From Methylopila jiangsuensis (lineage in GTDB: Bacteria > Pseudomonadota > Alphaproteobacteria > Rhizobiales > Methylopilaceae): DNA of 64,000 nucleotides. Positions within the stretch are counted from its first letter, which is position 1, and every line of letters starts with the position of its first letter. This document shows positions 1 through 8,797 of the stretch, piece by piece. The stretch is from NCBI RefSeq assembly GCF_027922305.1, contig NZ_BSFK01000009.1, positions 1 to 64,000 on the forward strand. The letters run 5' to 3'. The position numbers were made by a program, and so were the translations under genes. A model generated the notes under the pieces. The model ran no database searches. It was not told where the DNA came from and saw only the letters and a program-made list of their open reading frames with translations.

Positions 1-306
1 CGTGCGGTGCGCCTTCAGGTAGGTCGCGTCGATCATCACCGCTTTGGGTTCGGCGCCCACCGCAGCCAGACCTTCCATGATGCGCGTGAACACGCCTGCC
101 TCACCCCAGCGCTTCCAGCGGTTGTACAGCATCTTGTGCGGGCCGTACGCGCCAGGAGCATCGCGCCAGCGCAGCCCGTTGCAGTTGACGAACACGATGC
201 CGCTCAGCACCCGCCGGTCATCCACTCGAGGCTTGCCGTGGCTCTTCGGAAAGAACGGCCGCAGCCGCTCCATCTGCTCATCCGTTAGCCAAAACAGGTC
301 GCTCAT
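1..306 (-). CDS. IS5-family transposase, N-terminal part (cut by window edge)
   Basis: The 102 residues inside the window read as the DUF4096-type N-terminal domain of IS5/IS427-group transposases: a start MSDLFWLTDEQMERLRPFFP, then the conserved stretch around residues 35-60 (G-I-V-F-V-N-C-N-G-L-R-W-R-D-A-P), and at the end the first DDE aspartate in 'VMIDATYLKAHRT'. The ATG is preceded by GAGGAG at a good distance. The rest of the DDE domain lies to the left of the window, so I cannot tell whether the element is intact or split into two frames as many of this group are. Confidence 0.9.
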   Translation of the reverse strand, partial: MSDLFWLTDEQMERLRPFFPKSHGKPRVDDRRVLSGIVFVNCNGLRWRDAPGAYGPHKMLYNRWKRWGEAGVFTRIMEGLAAVGAEPKAVMIDATYLKAHRT

Positions 307-370
307 CCCGGTCTCCTCGCGGAGCCTGAATCAGATCGCGACGCTCATATCAATGGGTCCTGAACCTAAC
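1..370 (-). mobile_element. IS5-type insertion sequence, one end
   Basis: This is the upstream end of the element that encodes the transposase. The terminal inverted repeat should lie between the transposase start and the NUDIX gene. A plausible candidate is the sequence around GGGTCCTGAACC (355-366), but its partner lies outside the window, so the exact boundary and target duplication cannot be fixed. Confidence 0.6.
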
Positions 371-426
371 CACCCGGCGCGACCTTCATCGGAAACGTTC
401 ATCAGATCAAGGCGTTGACGGTCGCC

Positions 427-873
427 ATGGGAAAGAAGAACAGCCGCGAGAAGCCGCATGAGCAGTTCGCCGCCGCTCCTTACAGAATCGGCGCTGATGG
501 ACGCCTCGAGGTCATGCTGATCACGAGCCGGGAAACCCGACGCTGGGTCGTCCCGAAGGGGTGGCCGATCAGCAAGCTCGGCCCAATGGGCACAGCGTTG
601 AGGGAGGCCTTTGAAGAGGCTGGCGTCCGCGGTGTGGGTGGGGCCTCGATCGGCACGTTCGACTACCTGAAGCGGATGCGCCGGAAACGCGACCGTCAGT
701 GCGCAGTGGAGGTGTTTCCCCTGCGCGTGCTCGAGCAACTCGACGAATGGCCTGAGATGGACGAGCGCGAACGGCGCTGGTTTCTCCCACAGGAAGCGTC
801 GGAGGCCGTTCAGGAAAAGCGGCTGAGAAAAATTCTGCTCGGCCTGCCCGAACGCATCGCCCTCAACGACTGA
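427..873 (+). CDS. NUDIX hydrolase, diphosphoinositol-polyphosphate phosphohydrolase-like
   Basis: A 148-residue NUDIX protein. The REAFEEAGV core of the Nudix box is at residues 59-67, preceded by the K-G-W-P motif (44-47) typical of the DIPP/MutT-like branch that cleaves nucleoside diphosphates linked to other groups. I chose the ATG at 427; an in-frame TTG at 415 would add four residues. Neither has a convincing ribosome site, and the IS5 end lies only about 60 bases upstream, so the original promoter may have been replaced. Substrate cannot be read from sequence. Confidence 0.85.
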   Translation: MGKKNSREKPHEQFAAAPYRIGADGRLEVMLITSRETRRWVVPKGWPISKLGPMGTALREAFEEAGVRGVGGASIGTFDYLKRMRRKRDRQCAVEVFPLRVLEQLDEWPEMDERERRWFLPQEASEAVQEKRLRKILLGLPERIALND

Positions 874-915
874 TCTCTTGGCTGGGAATCAGGGGCGGCC
901 GGCGCTCCGTCCCAT

Positions 916-1191
916 CTAGATCAAGCGGTAGGTCTCGGGCTCGACTCCAAGTCGCGCCTCCTGCGCGCGGACGTCGTCGCCACAGTTAATGATTGTGAGC
1001 TCCGCCTCGGGAACGTCGTGCGCGAGCAGGTCTCGCGCCTCGCCCTCGTCGATCGCGAACACGATACAGCGGTCGACCGCCTCGTCCGCTCCGCTGTTGC
1101 TCTCAATGATGAACCCGTCGTCGGTGGTCAGTCCTATTTGGCCCTCCGGTCGTTCGCGATCGAACGGCCGCCGCCGTCGACGGGATCGCAA
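916..1191 (-). CDS. Hypothetical protein downstream of paoABC
   Basis: A 91-residue frame with protein-like composition: an Arg-rich start, then an acidic globular part with motifs such as IGLTTDDGFIIES and ELTIINCGDD. I do not recognise a family. The only start in frame after the upstream stop is TTG at 1191. It follows the aldehyde oxidoreductase large subunit by 25 bases on the same strand, so it may be the last gene of that operon. No role is assigned. Confidence 0.5.
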   Translation of the reverse strand: MRSRRRRRPFDRERPEGQIGLTTDDGFIIESNSGADEAVDRCIVFAIDEGEARDLLAHDVPEAELTIINCGDDVRAQEARLGVEPETYRLI

Positions 1192-1216
1192 TCAGCGCGG
1201 CCGGTCGTCCTTCGCC

Positions 1217-3451
1217 TCAGAGCAGCTTATCGATCGTGATTGGCAGGTCGCGCACGCGCTTTCCTGTCGCGTGAAACACGGCGTTGGCGATGGCGGCCGC
1301 CGCGCCCACGATGCCGATCTCGCCGAGCCCCTTAACGCCGAGCGGATTGGCCTTGTCGTCCTCCTCGACGAAGATGACGTCGATGTTCTGGACGTCGGCG
1401 TGGGCCGGCATGTGGTACTCGCCGAGATTGGCGTTGACGACCCGACCGAGAGCCTTGTCCCACATAGTCTCCTCGTGGAGCGCCATGCCGATCCCCATCA
1501 CCACGCCGCCGAGGATCTGGCTGCGGGCGGTGGCGAGGTTCAGGATCTTTCCGGCCGCGATGGCGCTGACGATGCGGGTCACCCGCACGACGCCGAGCTG
1601 CTCGTCGACGCGCACCTCGGCGAACACGGCCGAATGCGTGTAGGACGCGTATTTGCCGGCGAAGTCCTCGTCGGGCTCGAACATGGCTTCGGCCGTTACG
1701 TCCGCACTGCCCGAGCCCCTGACGGCGTCCCCGAAGGTCACGAATTTCTCGTCGTCGGAGACGAGCGAGATCTTCCCGTTTGCGAAACTGACATGCTCAA
1801 GGGAGGCGTTTGCGAGCGGAGAGTCATGGAGACCGCGGGCGGCCTTCAGCAGTTCCTCCTTGAGCGCCGTGCAGGCGACGCGGACCGCGTTGCCGGCGGA
1901 CGCCGCGCCCCACGAGCCGCCTTCCGGCGGCGCCATCGGCAGCGAAGTGTCGCCGACGCGCGCCGTGACGTCGTCAATGTCGAGGCCCAGCGCGTCCGCG
2001 CCGATCTGGGCCAGGATCGTGTAGGTGCCAGTGCCGATGTCGGCGGTGCCGCACGCCACCTCGAGCTTGCCTTCAGCGGAAAGCGTCGCCCGCCCCCCAT
2101 GCGGCTGCATCATGGCCTCCCAGCAGCCGGTCGCCATGCCCTGACCGATCAGCTCCTTGCCGTCGCGCATCGAGCGCGGCCTGGAATCGCGGTCCTTCCA
2201 GCCGAACTGCTCCGCGCCCTGCGCATAGGCCGCCTTCAGCTCCTTGGACGAGAACGGCTTGTCGTCATTCTGGTCCTTCTCGGCGTAGTTCTTCAGCCTG
2301 AGCTCGAGCGGGTCCATGCCGAGCCGGTAGGACAGCTCGTCCATCGCGATCTCGAGCGCACACACCCCGAGCGCCGCGCCGGGCGCGCGCATGTCGGACG
2401 GCGTCGAGACGTCGATCTTGGCGAGCTCGTACTTCAGGCTGACGTTCGGGCAATCGTAGATCAGCCCCGACCAGTTCACAGTCGGCTCCTGATAGTCCTC
2501 AAACTGCGACGTCGCCTGAATGGCGTGGTGGCTAATCGAGGTCAGCTCGCCGTCTTCTTTCGCCGACAGCGCCACGGTCTGCAGCGTGTCCGGCCGCCAG
2601 CCCATCGTGTACATCTGGCCACGTGTCAGCACGAGACGGACCGAGCGTTCGAGCTTGATCGCCGTCATGGTCGCAACCAGCAGGTCGTATTGCGGCCGCA
2701 GCACCATGCCGAAGGCGCCGCCCACGAAGGGCGACGTCACCCGAACTTTGCCCGGATCGAGGCCCAGCACCGCGCAGATGTAGTTCTTCGGGTTGTTCAC
2801 CCCTTGCGTCTTGGTGTGGATCGTGAGCGCGCCGTCGCCTTCCCAGATGACGGTCGTCGCCATCAGCTCCATCGGATTGTGGTGCTCGGGCGCGACCCGA
2901 TAGCTCTCGCTCAGCTTGATGTCAGCGCCCTTGAAGGTCGCCTCGGCGTCGCCGCGCGGAGGCGGCGGCGGCGGAATGCCGTCGCGGGGCTCGAACGTGT
3001 CGTAGGCCTCGTGGCGCGCCTCTGCGACGTCGACGGTCGGCGTCTCGGCCTCGTAGGTCGCGGTCACGAGCGAGGCTGCGTGGCGCGCGTTCTCATGGGT
3101 GTCGGCCACCACCAGCGCGATCGGCTGGCCGCTGTAGAGAATGCGGTCGTTGTACAGCGCTCGGAACGGGCTGCCGGGCACCGCCACCATGTCGTTGAGA
3201 TAGGGCTCGTCGCTGTCGGGCAGCTCCGGGCGGTTCTCATGCGTCAGGATGTCGATGACGCCAGGCGCTGATTTCGCGGCCGACAAATCGATGCTGACGA
3301 TGCGGCCCTTGGCGATCGTGGCCGGAACAGCCGCGGCGTACACCATGCCGTCGGCGAAGAATTCGGCGGCGTATTTCGCGCGGCCCGTCACTTTGAGCGC
3401 GCCGTCGACGCGCGGATGGGCGCGGCCGACGTAAGGATGGACGTTCGACAT
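1217..3451 (-). CDS. paoC: Aldehyde oxidoreductase, molybdenum cofactor-binding subunit (PaoC/YagR-like)
   Basis: A 744-residue large subunit of the xanthine dehydrogenase family. It opens with the usual 'GRAHPRVDGALKVTGRAKYAAEF', has the molybdopterin loops GGAFGMVLRP (about residue 250) and the C-terminal GxKGLGEIG motif with the catalytic Glu. The start at 3451 (MSNVHPYVG) has GAAGGGACG upstream; the open frame runs further up but only into the preceding gene's end. With the two small subunits encoded upstream it should form a periplasmic or cytoplasmic aldehyde-oxidising enzyme. Substrate range is not deducible. Confidence 0.9.
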   Translation of the reverse strand: MSNVHPYVGRAHPRVDGALKVTGRAKYAAEFFADGMVYAAAVPATIAKGRIVSIDLSAAKSAPGVIDILTHENRPELPDSDEPYLNDMVAVPGSPFRALYNDRILYSGQPIALVVADTHENARHAASLVTATYEAETPTVDVAEARHEAYDTFEPRDGIPPPPPPRGDAEATFKGADIKLSESYRVAPEHHNPMELMATTVIWEGDGALTIHTKTQGVNNPKNYICAVLGLDPGKVRVTSPFVGGAFGMVLRPQYDLLVATMTAIKLERSVRLVLTRGQMYTMGWRPDTLQTVALSAKEDGELTSISHHAIQATSQFEDYQEPTVNWSGLIYDCPNVSLKYELAKIDVSTPSDMRAPGAALGVCALEIAMDELSYRLGMDPLELRLKNYAEKDQNDDKPFSSKELKAAYAQGAEQFGWKDRDSRPRSMRDGKELIGQGMATGCWEAMMQPHGGRATLSAEGKLEVACGTADIGTGTYTILAQIGADALGLDIDDVTARVGDTSLPMAPPEGGSWGAASAGNAVRVACTALKEELLKAARGLHDSPLANASLEHVSFANGKISLVSDDEKFVTFGDAVRGSGSADVTAEAMFEPDEDFAGKYASYTHSAVFAEVRVDEQLGVVRVTRIVSAIAAGKILNLATARSQILGGVVMGIGMALHEETMWDKALGRVVNANLGEYHMPAHADVQNIDVIFVEEDDKANPLGVKGLGEIGIVGAAAAIANAVFHATGKRVRDLPITIDKLL

Positions 3452-3467
3452 GTGCTGACGTCCCTTC

Positions 3468-4484
3468 TCAGTTGACGATCTTGCTGGACTGGACCTGCGG
3501 CGTCCCGGCTGCGGCCTGGAACAGCGCGCGGACGACGGCGCGGCGGGCGAGCTCGATCTTGAAATCGTTCTCACCATGGCCCGCGGCGCCCTTCAGCAGG
3601 CGGTCGGCCGCCTCCTCGAACGCGCTCGAGGACGGCAGCTTGCCCTTGAGGAGCGCCTCGGCCTCGGGCACGCGCCAGGGTTTGTGCGCGACCCCGCCGA
3701 GCGCGATCCGCGCCTCCCCGACCACGTCGCCGTCGAGCTCGACCGCGGCCGCGACCGAGACAAGCGCGAAAGCGTAGGACAGCCGGTCGCGGAGCTTGAG
3801 ATAGGTGTGTTTCTTCCCGAAGCGCGGGGCCGGCAGTTCGACCGCCGTCACCATCTCGCCGTGGGCGAGCGTGTTGTCCTTCTCCGGACTGTCGCCGGGC
3901 AGGCGATGAAAATCTTCGAACGAGATGGTCCGCGCGCCGTCCGGTCCCTCGACATGCACCGTCGCTCCAAGCGCGGCGAGCGCGACGCACATGTCGGACG
4001 GGTGCGTGGCGATGCAGGAGTCGCTTGCGCCGAGGATTGCATGGATGCGGTTGACACCCGTTTTGGCCGGACAGCCAGAGCCCGGCTCGCGTTTGTTGCA
4101 GGGCACGCCGGCGTCGTAAAAATAGTAGCAGCGCGTGCGCTGGAGCAGGTTGCCGCCGGTGGTGGCGGCGTTCCGGAGCTGGGCGGACGCGCCGGCCAGA
4201 ATGGCGCTCGCGAGCAGCGGATAGTCGCGCTCGATCCGCGTGTCATAGGCAAGGTCCGAGTTCGGCACGAGCGCGCCGATCTTCAGCCCGCCCTCCGCGG
4301 TGTCTTCGATATCTTTAAGTGGCAAACGGGTGATGTCGACGAGGCGCCCCGGCCGCTCGACGTCGTATTTCATCAAGTCGACGAGGTTGGTGCCGCCTGC
4401 GATGAAGCGTGCATGCGGATCCCCCGCCACCGCTTCGATGGCGTCGCCGACGGTGGTGGCGCGGGTGTAGCTGAAGTTCATCAT
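3468..4484 (-). CDS. paoB: Aldehyde oxidoreductase, FAD-binding subunit with extra Fe-S insert (PaoB/YagS-like)
   Basis: A 338-residue FAD-binding medium subunit of the molybdenum hydroxylase family. The flavin loop FIAGGTNLVDLMKYDV is at about residues 28-43. A Cys-rich insert (R-T-R-C-Y-Y-F ... P-C-N-K-R-E-P-G-S-G-C, about residues 117-139) is the mark of the PaoB type, where it binds an additional [4Fe-4S] cluster not found in ordinary xanthine dehydrogenase. The ATG at 4484 overlaps the stop of the Fe-S subunit (ATGA), so the two are translationally coupled. Confidence 0.9.
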   Translation of the reverse strand: MMNFSYTRATTVGDAIEAVAGDPHARFIAGGTNLVDLMKYDVERPGRLVDITRLPLKDIEDTAEGGLKIGALVPNSDLAYDTRIERDYPLLASAILAGASAQLRNAATTGGNLLQRTRCYYFYDAGVPCNKREPGSGCPAKTGVNRIHAILGASDSCIATHPSDMCVALAALGATVHVEGPDGARTISFEDFHRLPGDSPEKDNTLAHGEMVTAVELPAPRFGKKHTYLKLRDRLSYAFALVSVAAAVELDGDVVGEARIALGGVAHKPWRVPEAEALLKGKLPSSSAFEEAADRLLKGAAGHGENDFKIELARRAVVRALFQAAAGTPQVQSSKIVN

Positions 4485-5029
4485 TCCGCGGCCTCCAGCG
4501 TGGGGGCTTTAAGCGTCGGCGCCTCTCGCGCTCTCCGCACCTCCTCGATCGCTTCGACGATGTTGGTGTAGGCCCCGCAGCGGCAGAGGTTGCCGCTCAT
4601 CAGCTCGCGGATCTCTTCCGGCCCATGGGCGTGGCCCTCGTCCAGCATGCCGACCGCCGAGCATATCTGGCCCGGCGTGCAGTAGCCGCACTGGAAGGCG
4701 TCATGCGTCACGAAGGCGGCTTGCAGCGGATGGAGATGCTCGGGCGTCCCTATGCCTTCGATCGTGGTGATCTCGCGGCCGTCGTTCATGACGGCGAGTT
4801 GCAGGCACGAGTTCACCCGCCGCCCGTCGATCAGCACCGTGCAGGCGCCGCACTGGCCCTGGTCGCAGCCCTTTTTCGAGCCGGTGAGATGTAGCCGCTC
4901 GCGCAGCACGTCGAGAAGCGTGGCCGAGGGTGGGATTTCGACCGAGTGGGTCTCGCCATTCACCGACAGGGTGACGGCGACGGGCTCCGGGGCGGAGCGC
5001 GCGTCTTGCGGCAAGGGAACATCTCCCAA
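4481..5029 (-). CDS. paoA: Aldehyde oxidoreductase, [2Fe-2S] subunit (PaoA/YagT-like)
   Basis: A two-domain iron-sulfur subunit: an N-terminal ferredoxin fold with G-C-D-Q-G-Q-C-G-A-C and a fourth Cys in 'RVNSC', then the helical domain with CGYCTPG and CRCG. Electrons pass from the Mo site through these clusters to FAD in PaoB. No clear Tat leader is visible, unlike E. coli PaoA. The start is doubtful: TTG at 5029 gives 182 residues, while TTG at 5014 has a better spaced GGGAG. It is the first gene of the operon; no PaoD/XdhC-type cofactor chaperone gene is adjacent. Confidence 0.88.
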   Translation of the reverse strand: MGDVPLPQDARSAPEPVAVTLSVNGETHSVEIPPSATLLDVLRERLHLTGSKKGCDQGQCGACTVLIDGRRVNSCLQLAVMNDGREITTIEGIGTPEHLHPLQAAFVTHDAFQCGYCTPGQICSAVGMLDEGHAHGPEEIRELMSGNLCRCGAYTNIVEAIEEVRRAREAPTLKAPTLEAAE

Positions 5030-5085
5030 AACTGGTTGTCACGCCCTCCATCGAGTGCGCGCGAAGCGTTTGGGATCAGAACAAT

Positions 5086-5406
5086 TCAAAACCGAGAACG
5101 TTCCCGCTCCACGATGATCGCGGTGTGGGAGAAGATCGCCTGAATGGGTGCAGACGGCTTGCGGATCTCGACGCGCACGCGTTGCGCGATCCGGAACTTC
5201 GCGAACACAGCCGCCGCGACCGCGTTGGCGGCCGCCTCTACCAGCTTGTAGCGGCGCTCGGTGAAGGCCTTGGTCACGGTCTCGACGAGGTCGGCCCAGT
5301 CGATCGTGCCGTCGGCGTCGTCACGCTCTTCTGCCACGGACAGATCGGCCCCGATCCCGCCGACGCTTCGCAACCCCGACCAGCTCCGCGCCGGCGGGAT
5401 CGACAC
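5086..5406 (-). pseudogene. folB: 5'-truncated dihydroneopterin aldolase (folB-like)
   Basis: About 80 C-terminal residues match FolB: 'ADLSVAEERDD', 'TIDWADLVETVTKAF', 'KLVEAAANAVA' and the V-R-V-E-I-R-K-P-S-A-P-I motif carrying the conserved lysine. The N-terminal third, which holds the catalytic glutamate, is absent. The break coincides with the IS21-like end repeats at 5424-5469, so an insertion/deletion event most likely removed the start. The remnant probably has no aldolase activity; the real folB should be elsewhere. Confidence 0.75.
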
Positions 5407-5423
5407 CGCGCAGCCAGCTTCAG

Positions 5424-5469
5424 GGGGTCAACATTGGACGCCGATAAGGGGTCAAAGTTCAGTGCCGAT
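5424..5469. mobile_element. IS21-like terminal repeats (insertion scar)
   Basis: Two 22-base direct repeats, each beginning GGGGTCAA and ending GCCGAT, lie 24 bases apart (5424-5445 and 5448-5469; 16 of 22 positions match). Tandem terminal repeats of this size and wording are the transposase-binding sites at the ends of IS21/IstAB elements. No istA or istB coding sequence is present, so this is a scar or solo end. Genes on both sides are cut at their 5' ends here. Confidence 0.65.
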
Positions 5470-5475
5470 TGATAG

Positions 5476-6518
5476 GCAAGCGCTGAGCGCGACCGAGCGA
5501 GTCGGAAGCAGGAACTTTTGATTGCGGAGCTGAACCACCGGTCCGTAACATCCTTGGGGTGATCCGCGGCCTCATCCGGCAGGCCAAGCCTTCATCGGAC
5601 AGGATCGAGGACTTCGTGACCCTGGTCGACGGGCGCATCCACGCACTCGCCCGAGCTCACAACCAGATCACTGACGATCACTGGAGCCCGGCACCGATCC
5701 GCGCCCTTATCGACGCCGAGGCGCAGGCCTTCCTCGACGCCTCCGACAACGGCGTGCACGTCACCGGCGAGCCCGTGATGCTGAACCCGCAGGCTTACTC
5801 GACCATGGCGCTGGTGGTGCACGAGCTCGTCACGAACTCGACCAAGTACGGCAGCCTGTCGGCGGGCGGCCACGTCGACGTGTCCTGGACGCGCAAAAAG
5901 GGCGGCGACCTGACGTTCAACGGGCGCGAGCGGGGCGGCCCGCCCGTCGAGCCACCAACCCGCAAGCGCTTCGGCACGACGATCATCAACCGCTCAGTCC
6001 CGTACGACCTCGGCGGCCGTGCCGACATCGACTACTCGCCGGACGGCGTGAAGGCGACCTTCTTGATCCCGGCCCGCCACGTCTCCGATACAGCAGGTCC
6101 CCCGCCGCCGATGTCGATCAAGTGCCCGCGGCATTCGTCGACCCATCCCTCGAACGCGCCACCCAAGTTCCTGACCAGCCACAAGGCGCTGTTGGTCGAA
6201 GACAGCCTGATCATCGCGTTGGACGCCGAGGACATCCTCGGCCGGCTTGGCGCGGAGGTAATGACCGCCTCGACGGTCGAGGGAGCGCTGGACCTGATCG
6301 ACGAAACGACGCCGACCATCGCCGTTCTCGACATCAATCTCGGCGACCAGACCAGTTTTACCGTGGCTGACCAACTCGCCAAGCTCGGCGTCCCGTTCCT
6401 GTTCGCCACCGGCTACGGCGAGCAGGCGGAATTACCGGACGAGCACAGGCACAGGACGGTGATCCAGAAGCCCTACTCGATCGAGGGCATAGCCCGCGTC
6501 TTGGAAGAACTGGTCTGA
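5476..6518 (+). pseudogene. HWE-family histidine kinase fused to a receiver domain; truncated and frameshifted
   Basis: Read with a one-base correction near 5540, the frame gives 'KQELLIAELNHR' followed by V-R-N-I-L-G-V-I-R-G-L-I, the H-box of HWE/HisKA_2 kinases. One base is missing after AACCACCG, so the phosphoacceptor half and the rest fall in different frames. The downstream frame (from GTG 5559) is intact: an N-box 'VVHELVTNSTKYG', a C-terminal ATPase portion, a Pro-rich linker and a receiver domain with phosphoacceptor D in 'IAVLDINLGD' and K in 'VIQKPYS'. Sensor domains are missing, removed at the IS21-like scar. The receiver part might still be translated. A sequencing error could mimic the shift. 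Confidence 0.8.
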
Positions 6519-6566
6519 GACACAAAACCCTGCGGGCGAGCGTGGGCGCCCGGCAAGGCGGTGCGA

Positions 6567-6746
6567 TCAGGCCCCGGCTTCGGTGGCTTCTTTGGCCAGC
6601 CGCGCCGCCTTGAGGCGCTCGGTCTTGGCTTCCCGCTCGGTTCGCTCACATTCGATGATGCCCATGGCCGCCTTCGTCGTGGCGTCATGTTTTGCGGTCC
6701 ACTTCGCCGCGCCGACGGGCTGCTCTTCGCCTAGATCTTCGTCCAC
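6567..6746 (-). CDS. Small hypothetical protein, Lys/Glu-rich helical
   Basis: The last 59 codons of a longer open frame look coding: an acidic start (DEDLGEEQPVG) followed by a helical region rich in A, K, E and R (ECERTEREAKTERLKAARL). The GTG at 6746 is my suggested start; ATGs further up in frame (up to about 6840) cannot be excluded. No family recognised. It lies convergent with the broken kinase gene. Confidence 0.4.
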   Translation of the reverse strand: MDEDLGEEQPVGAAKWTAKHDATTKAAMGIIECERTEREAKTERLKAARLAKEATEAGA

Positions 6747-7108
6747 GTCCGGCTTCCTGCGTTGTGACGCCAGATAGGGCGAGAGAATCCGCGGGCGAAG
6801 TGTTCGGTTCGCCACGGCCATGTAAAAGACCGCGTGCCGCATGAACCGCACAGAACTTTTAGTGCCTCCCGCACGTAAGAAGCGCAACCGCTTCCGGTGT
6901 TTCCGACCTCGGGGCGCGGCGAGAGAGGCCGATCGCGAGGTCGGCTCCTGCATCGTGTGTCTCCGGTCTCTGTTCTCTCCATCGGCCTCGACCGCCACGC
7001 GAGTGCGGCAACCCAATGCTTACGTTTCGGCGCGTTGCTCAGCCCGACGCGACGCAAAACACGCGTCACGAACGGGGCGCCGGCCGTCTTGCTGCATAGC
7101 GACCGAAG
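6747..7108. other. Intergenic stretch without a recognised gene
   Basis: About 360 bases between the small helical protein and pfpI. Frames are open by GC bias only and none gives a recognisable protein. The minus strand contains two in-frame ATGs that could lengthen the small protein encoded to the left. I see no RNA gene or repeat here. Confidence 0.4.
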
Positions 7109-7678
7109 TCAGACGCTACGCGCCTGTTCGGGATGCTTGCCCTCGGCGAACTCCTCGACGAGCTTGACGCAGAAGGCAGGAAGGTCGTCCGGGGTCCGGC
7201 TCGTCACGAGGCCCTTGTCGACCACGACCTCCTTGTCGACCCACGTCCCGCCCGCGTTCTCGACGTCGGTCTTGAGGGTCGGGAAGGACGTGATGGTCCT
7301 GCCCTTTAGGACGCCAGCCTCGATCAGCGTCCACGGCGCGTGGCAGATCGCGGCGACGGGCTTAGCCTGCTCGAAGAATGCCCGGATGAGCGTGATGGCG
7401 TCCTTGTCGGCTCGCAATTTGTCGGCCCCAACGCAGCCCCCTGGAATGACAAGGCCGTCGAACTCGTCTGCGGAGACCTCGGAGAATGTCTTGTCGACGG
7501 CGTAGCTGCCGCCCGGGTCGAGGTCGTTGTTCACCGATTTGGCCTGGCCCGACTCGATGCTGATGACCATCACTTCGCCGCCGGCCTGTTCGACGGCCTC
7601 CTTGGGCTTGGAAAACTCGGGCTCCTCCGTGCCGCGCGGTGCGATCAGGATCGCGATCTTCTTGCCTTGAAGGCTCAT
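7109..7678 (-). CDS. PfpI/DJ-1 family type 1 glutamine amidotransferase-like protein (YhbO-like)
   Basis: A 189-residue DJ-1/PfpI fold: beta start 'KKIAILIAP', conserved Glu in 'GTEEPEF', and the nucleophile elbow AICHAPW with Cys112-His113. Relatives act as stress-protective deglycases/glyoxalases or chaperones in the cytoplasm. The ATG at 7678 has GGAAACG upstream; the frame's earlier ATGs lack support. Together with the alpha/beta hydrolase and SDR genes that follow it forms a small group of stress-type genes. Confidence 0.88.
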   Translation of the reverse strand: MSLQGKKIAILIAPRGTEEPEFSKPKEAVEQAGGEVMVISIESGQAKSVNNDLDPGGSYAVDKTFSEVSADEFDGLVIPGGCVGADKLRADKDAITLIRAFFEQAKPVAAICHAPWTLIEAGVLKGRTITSFPTLKTDVENAGGTWVDKEVVVDKGLVTSRTPDDLPAFCVKLVEEFAEGKHPEQARSV

Positions 7679-7866
7679 GGCCGTTTCCTTCCATGCAGAT
7701 GCAGTGCGCCTTTTCATGGCGCGGGATGCGAATGTCCTAACCAACGGCGCTGGCGAGGTTTCGATCCCGAGAGCGGTGGCGGAGAACCGTTCGGCGCGCG
7801 TTGGCGTTGCGTCAGCAGACCGCCGCTTCACCGCCAGCCCCTGACTGATCGCACCAAGGAGAACGC

Positions 7867-8682
7867 ATGCACATCGAGAGCCGCGACGGCGCGCATCTGC
7901 ACGTCAAGGACGCCGGAAAGGGCAAGCCTGTGGTCCTGATCCACGGCTGGCCGCTGACGGGCGACATGTTCGAGTACCAGACGCTGGCGCTGCTCGAGGC
8001 GGGCTACCGGGTCATTACCTACGACCGCCGCGGCTTCGGTCAGTCGGCGCACCCCGCGACCGGATACGACTACGACACCTTCGCCGACGACCTGGCGGCC
8101 GTGCTGGACAAGCTTGACATCCGCGAGGCGAACCTCGTCGGGTTCTCGATGGGCGGCGGCGAGATCGCCCGCTACCTCACCCGCCATGGGTCCGACCGCA
8201 TCGCGAAAACCGTGCTGGTGGCTTCGGTCGTACCGTACCTGCTGAAGGACGACAGCAATCCCGACGGCGTCGACGCGAGTGTCTTCAGGGACATGAAGAG
8301 CGAGATCCGCAAGGACCGCTTCGCCTTCCTGCAGACCTTCGCCAAGCAGTTCTACGGCGTCGGCGTGATCTCCCGGCCCGTCAGCTCCGCGCTGCTCGAC
8401 TGGACTTTCACGCTTGCGCTGATGGCGAGCCCGAAGGCGACGCTCGATTGCGTGGACGCGTTCGGACGGACCGATTTCCGACCGGACCTGAAATCCTTCA
8501 CTAAGCCGACCCTGATCATCCATGGCGCGTCGGACGCGACCGTCCCGATCAAGCCGAGCGGCAAGGCGGCGGCCGCGGGTATCCCGGGCTCGACCTACAT
8601 CGAGTACGACGGCGAGCCTCACGGCTTGTTCGCGACCGATCCCGAGCGGCTGAACCGTGACCTGATCCAGTTCATCGGCTGA
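7867..8682 (+). CDS. Alpha/beta hydrolase, non-heme chloroperoxidase/arylesterase type
   Basis: A 271-residue single-domain hydrolase with oxyanion motif IHGWPL (25-30), nucleophile elbow GFSMGGG (Ser94), an acid in 'HGASDATVP' and the catalytic His in 'GEPHGLF'. This is the family annotated as cofactor-free haloperoxidase or arylesterase; the physiological substrate is usually unknown. It has AAGGAG just before the ATG. A weak general-stress-like promoter, AGAAC-N17-CGTT (7783-7808), lies upstream. Confidence 0.88.
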   Translation: MHIESRDGAHLHVKDAGKGKPVVLIHGWPLTGDMFEYQTLALLEAGYRVITYDRRGFGQSAHPATGYDYDTFADDLAAVLDKLDIREANLVGFSMGGGEIARYLTRHGSDRIAKTVLVASVVPYLLKDDSNPDGVDASVFRDMKSEIRKDRFAFLQTFAKQFYGVGVISRPVSSALLDWTFTLALMASPKATLDCVDAFGRTDFRPDLKSFTKPTLIIHGASDATVPIKPSGKAAAAGIPGSTYIEYDGEPHGLFATDPERLNRDLIQFIG

Positions 8683-8797
8683 ACCCAGCGTAGGCCCATC
8701 GCCGCGGTCGCGTGACCCCGGCGATGGGCGCTTCGCTTATTCGCGCCCGAACGAATTCCGGGCGCTGGCCGTTTGCTCCAGGACACAGGAGCATTCG

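Noticed and set aside
989-3271. A 760-codon open frame on the plus strand, opposite the paoC gene
   Set aside because: It mirrors a recognised molybdenum subunit; its composition is Arg/His-rich nonsense caused by GC-biased third positions.
4509-4520. TTTAAG in paoA as a CTTAAG regulon half-site
   Set aside because: Single copy inside a coding region, no second repeat at 11 bases.
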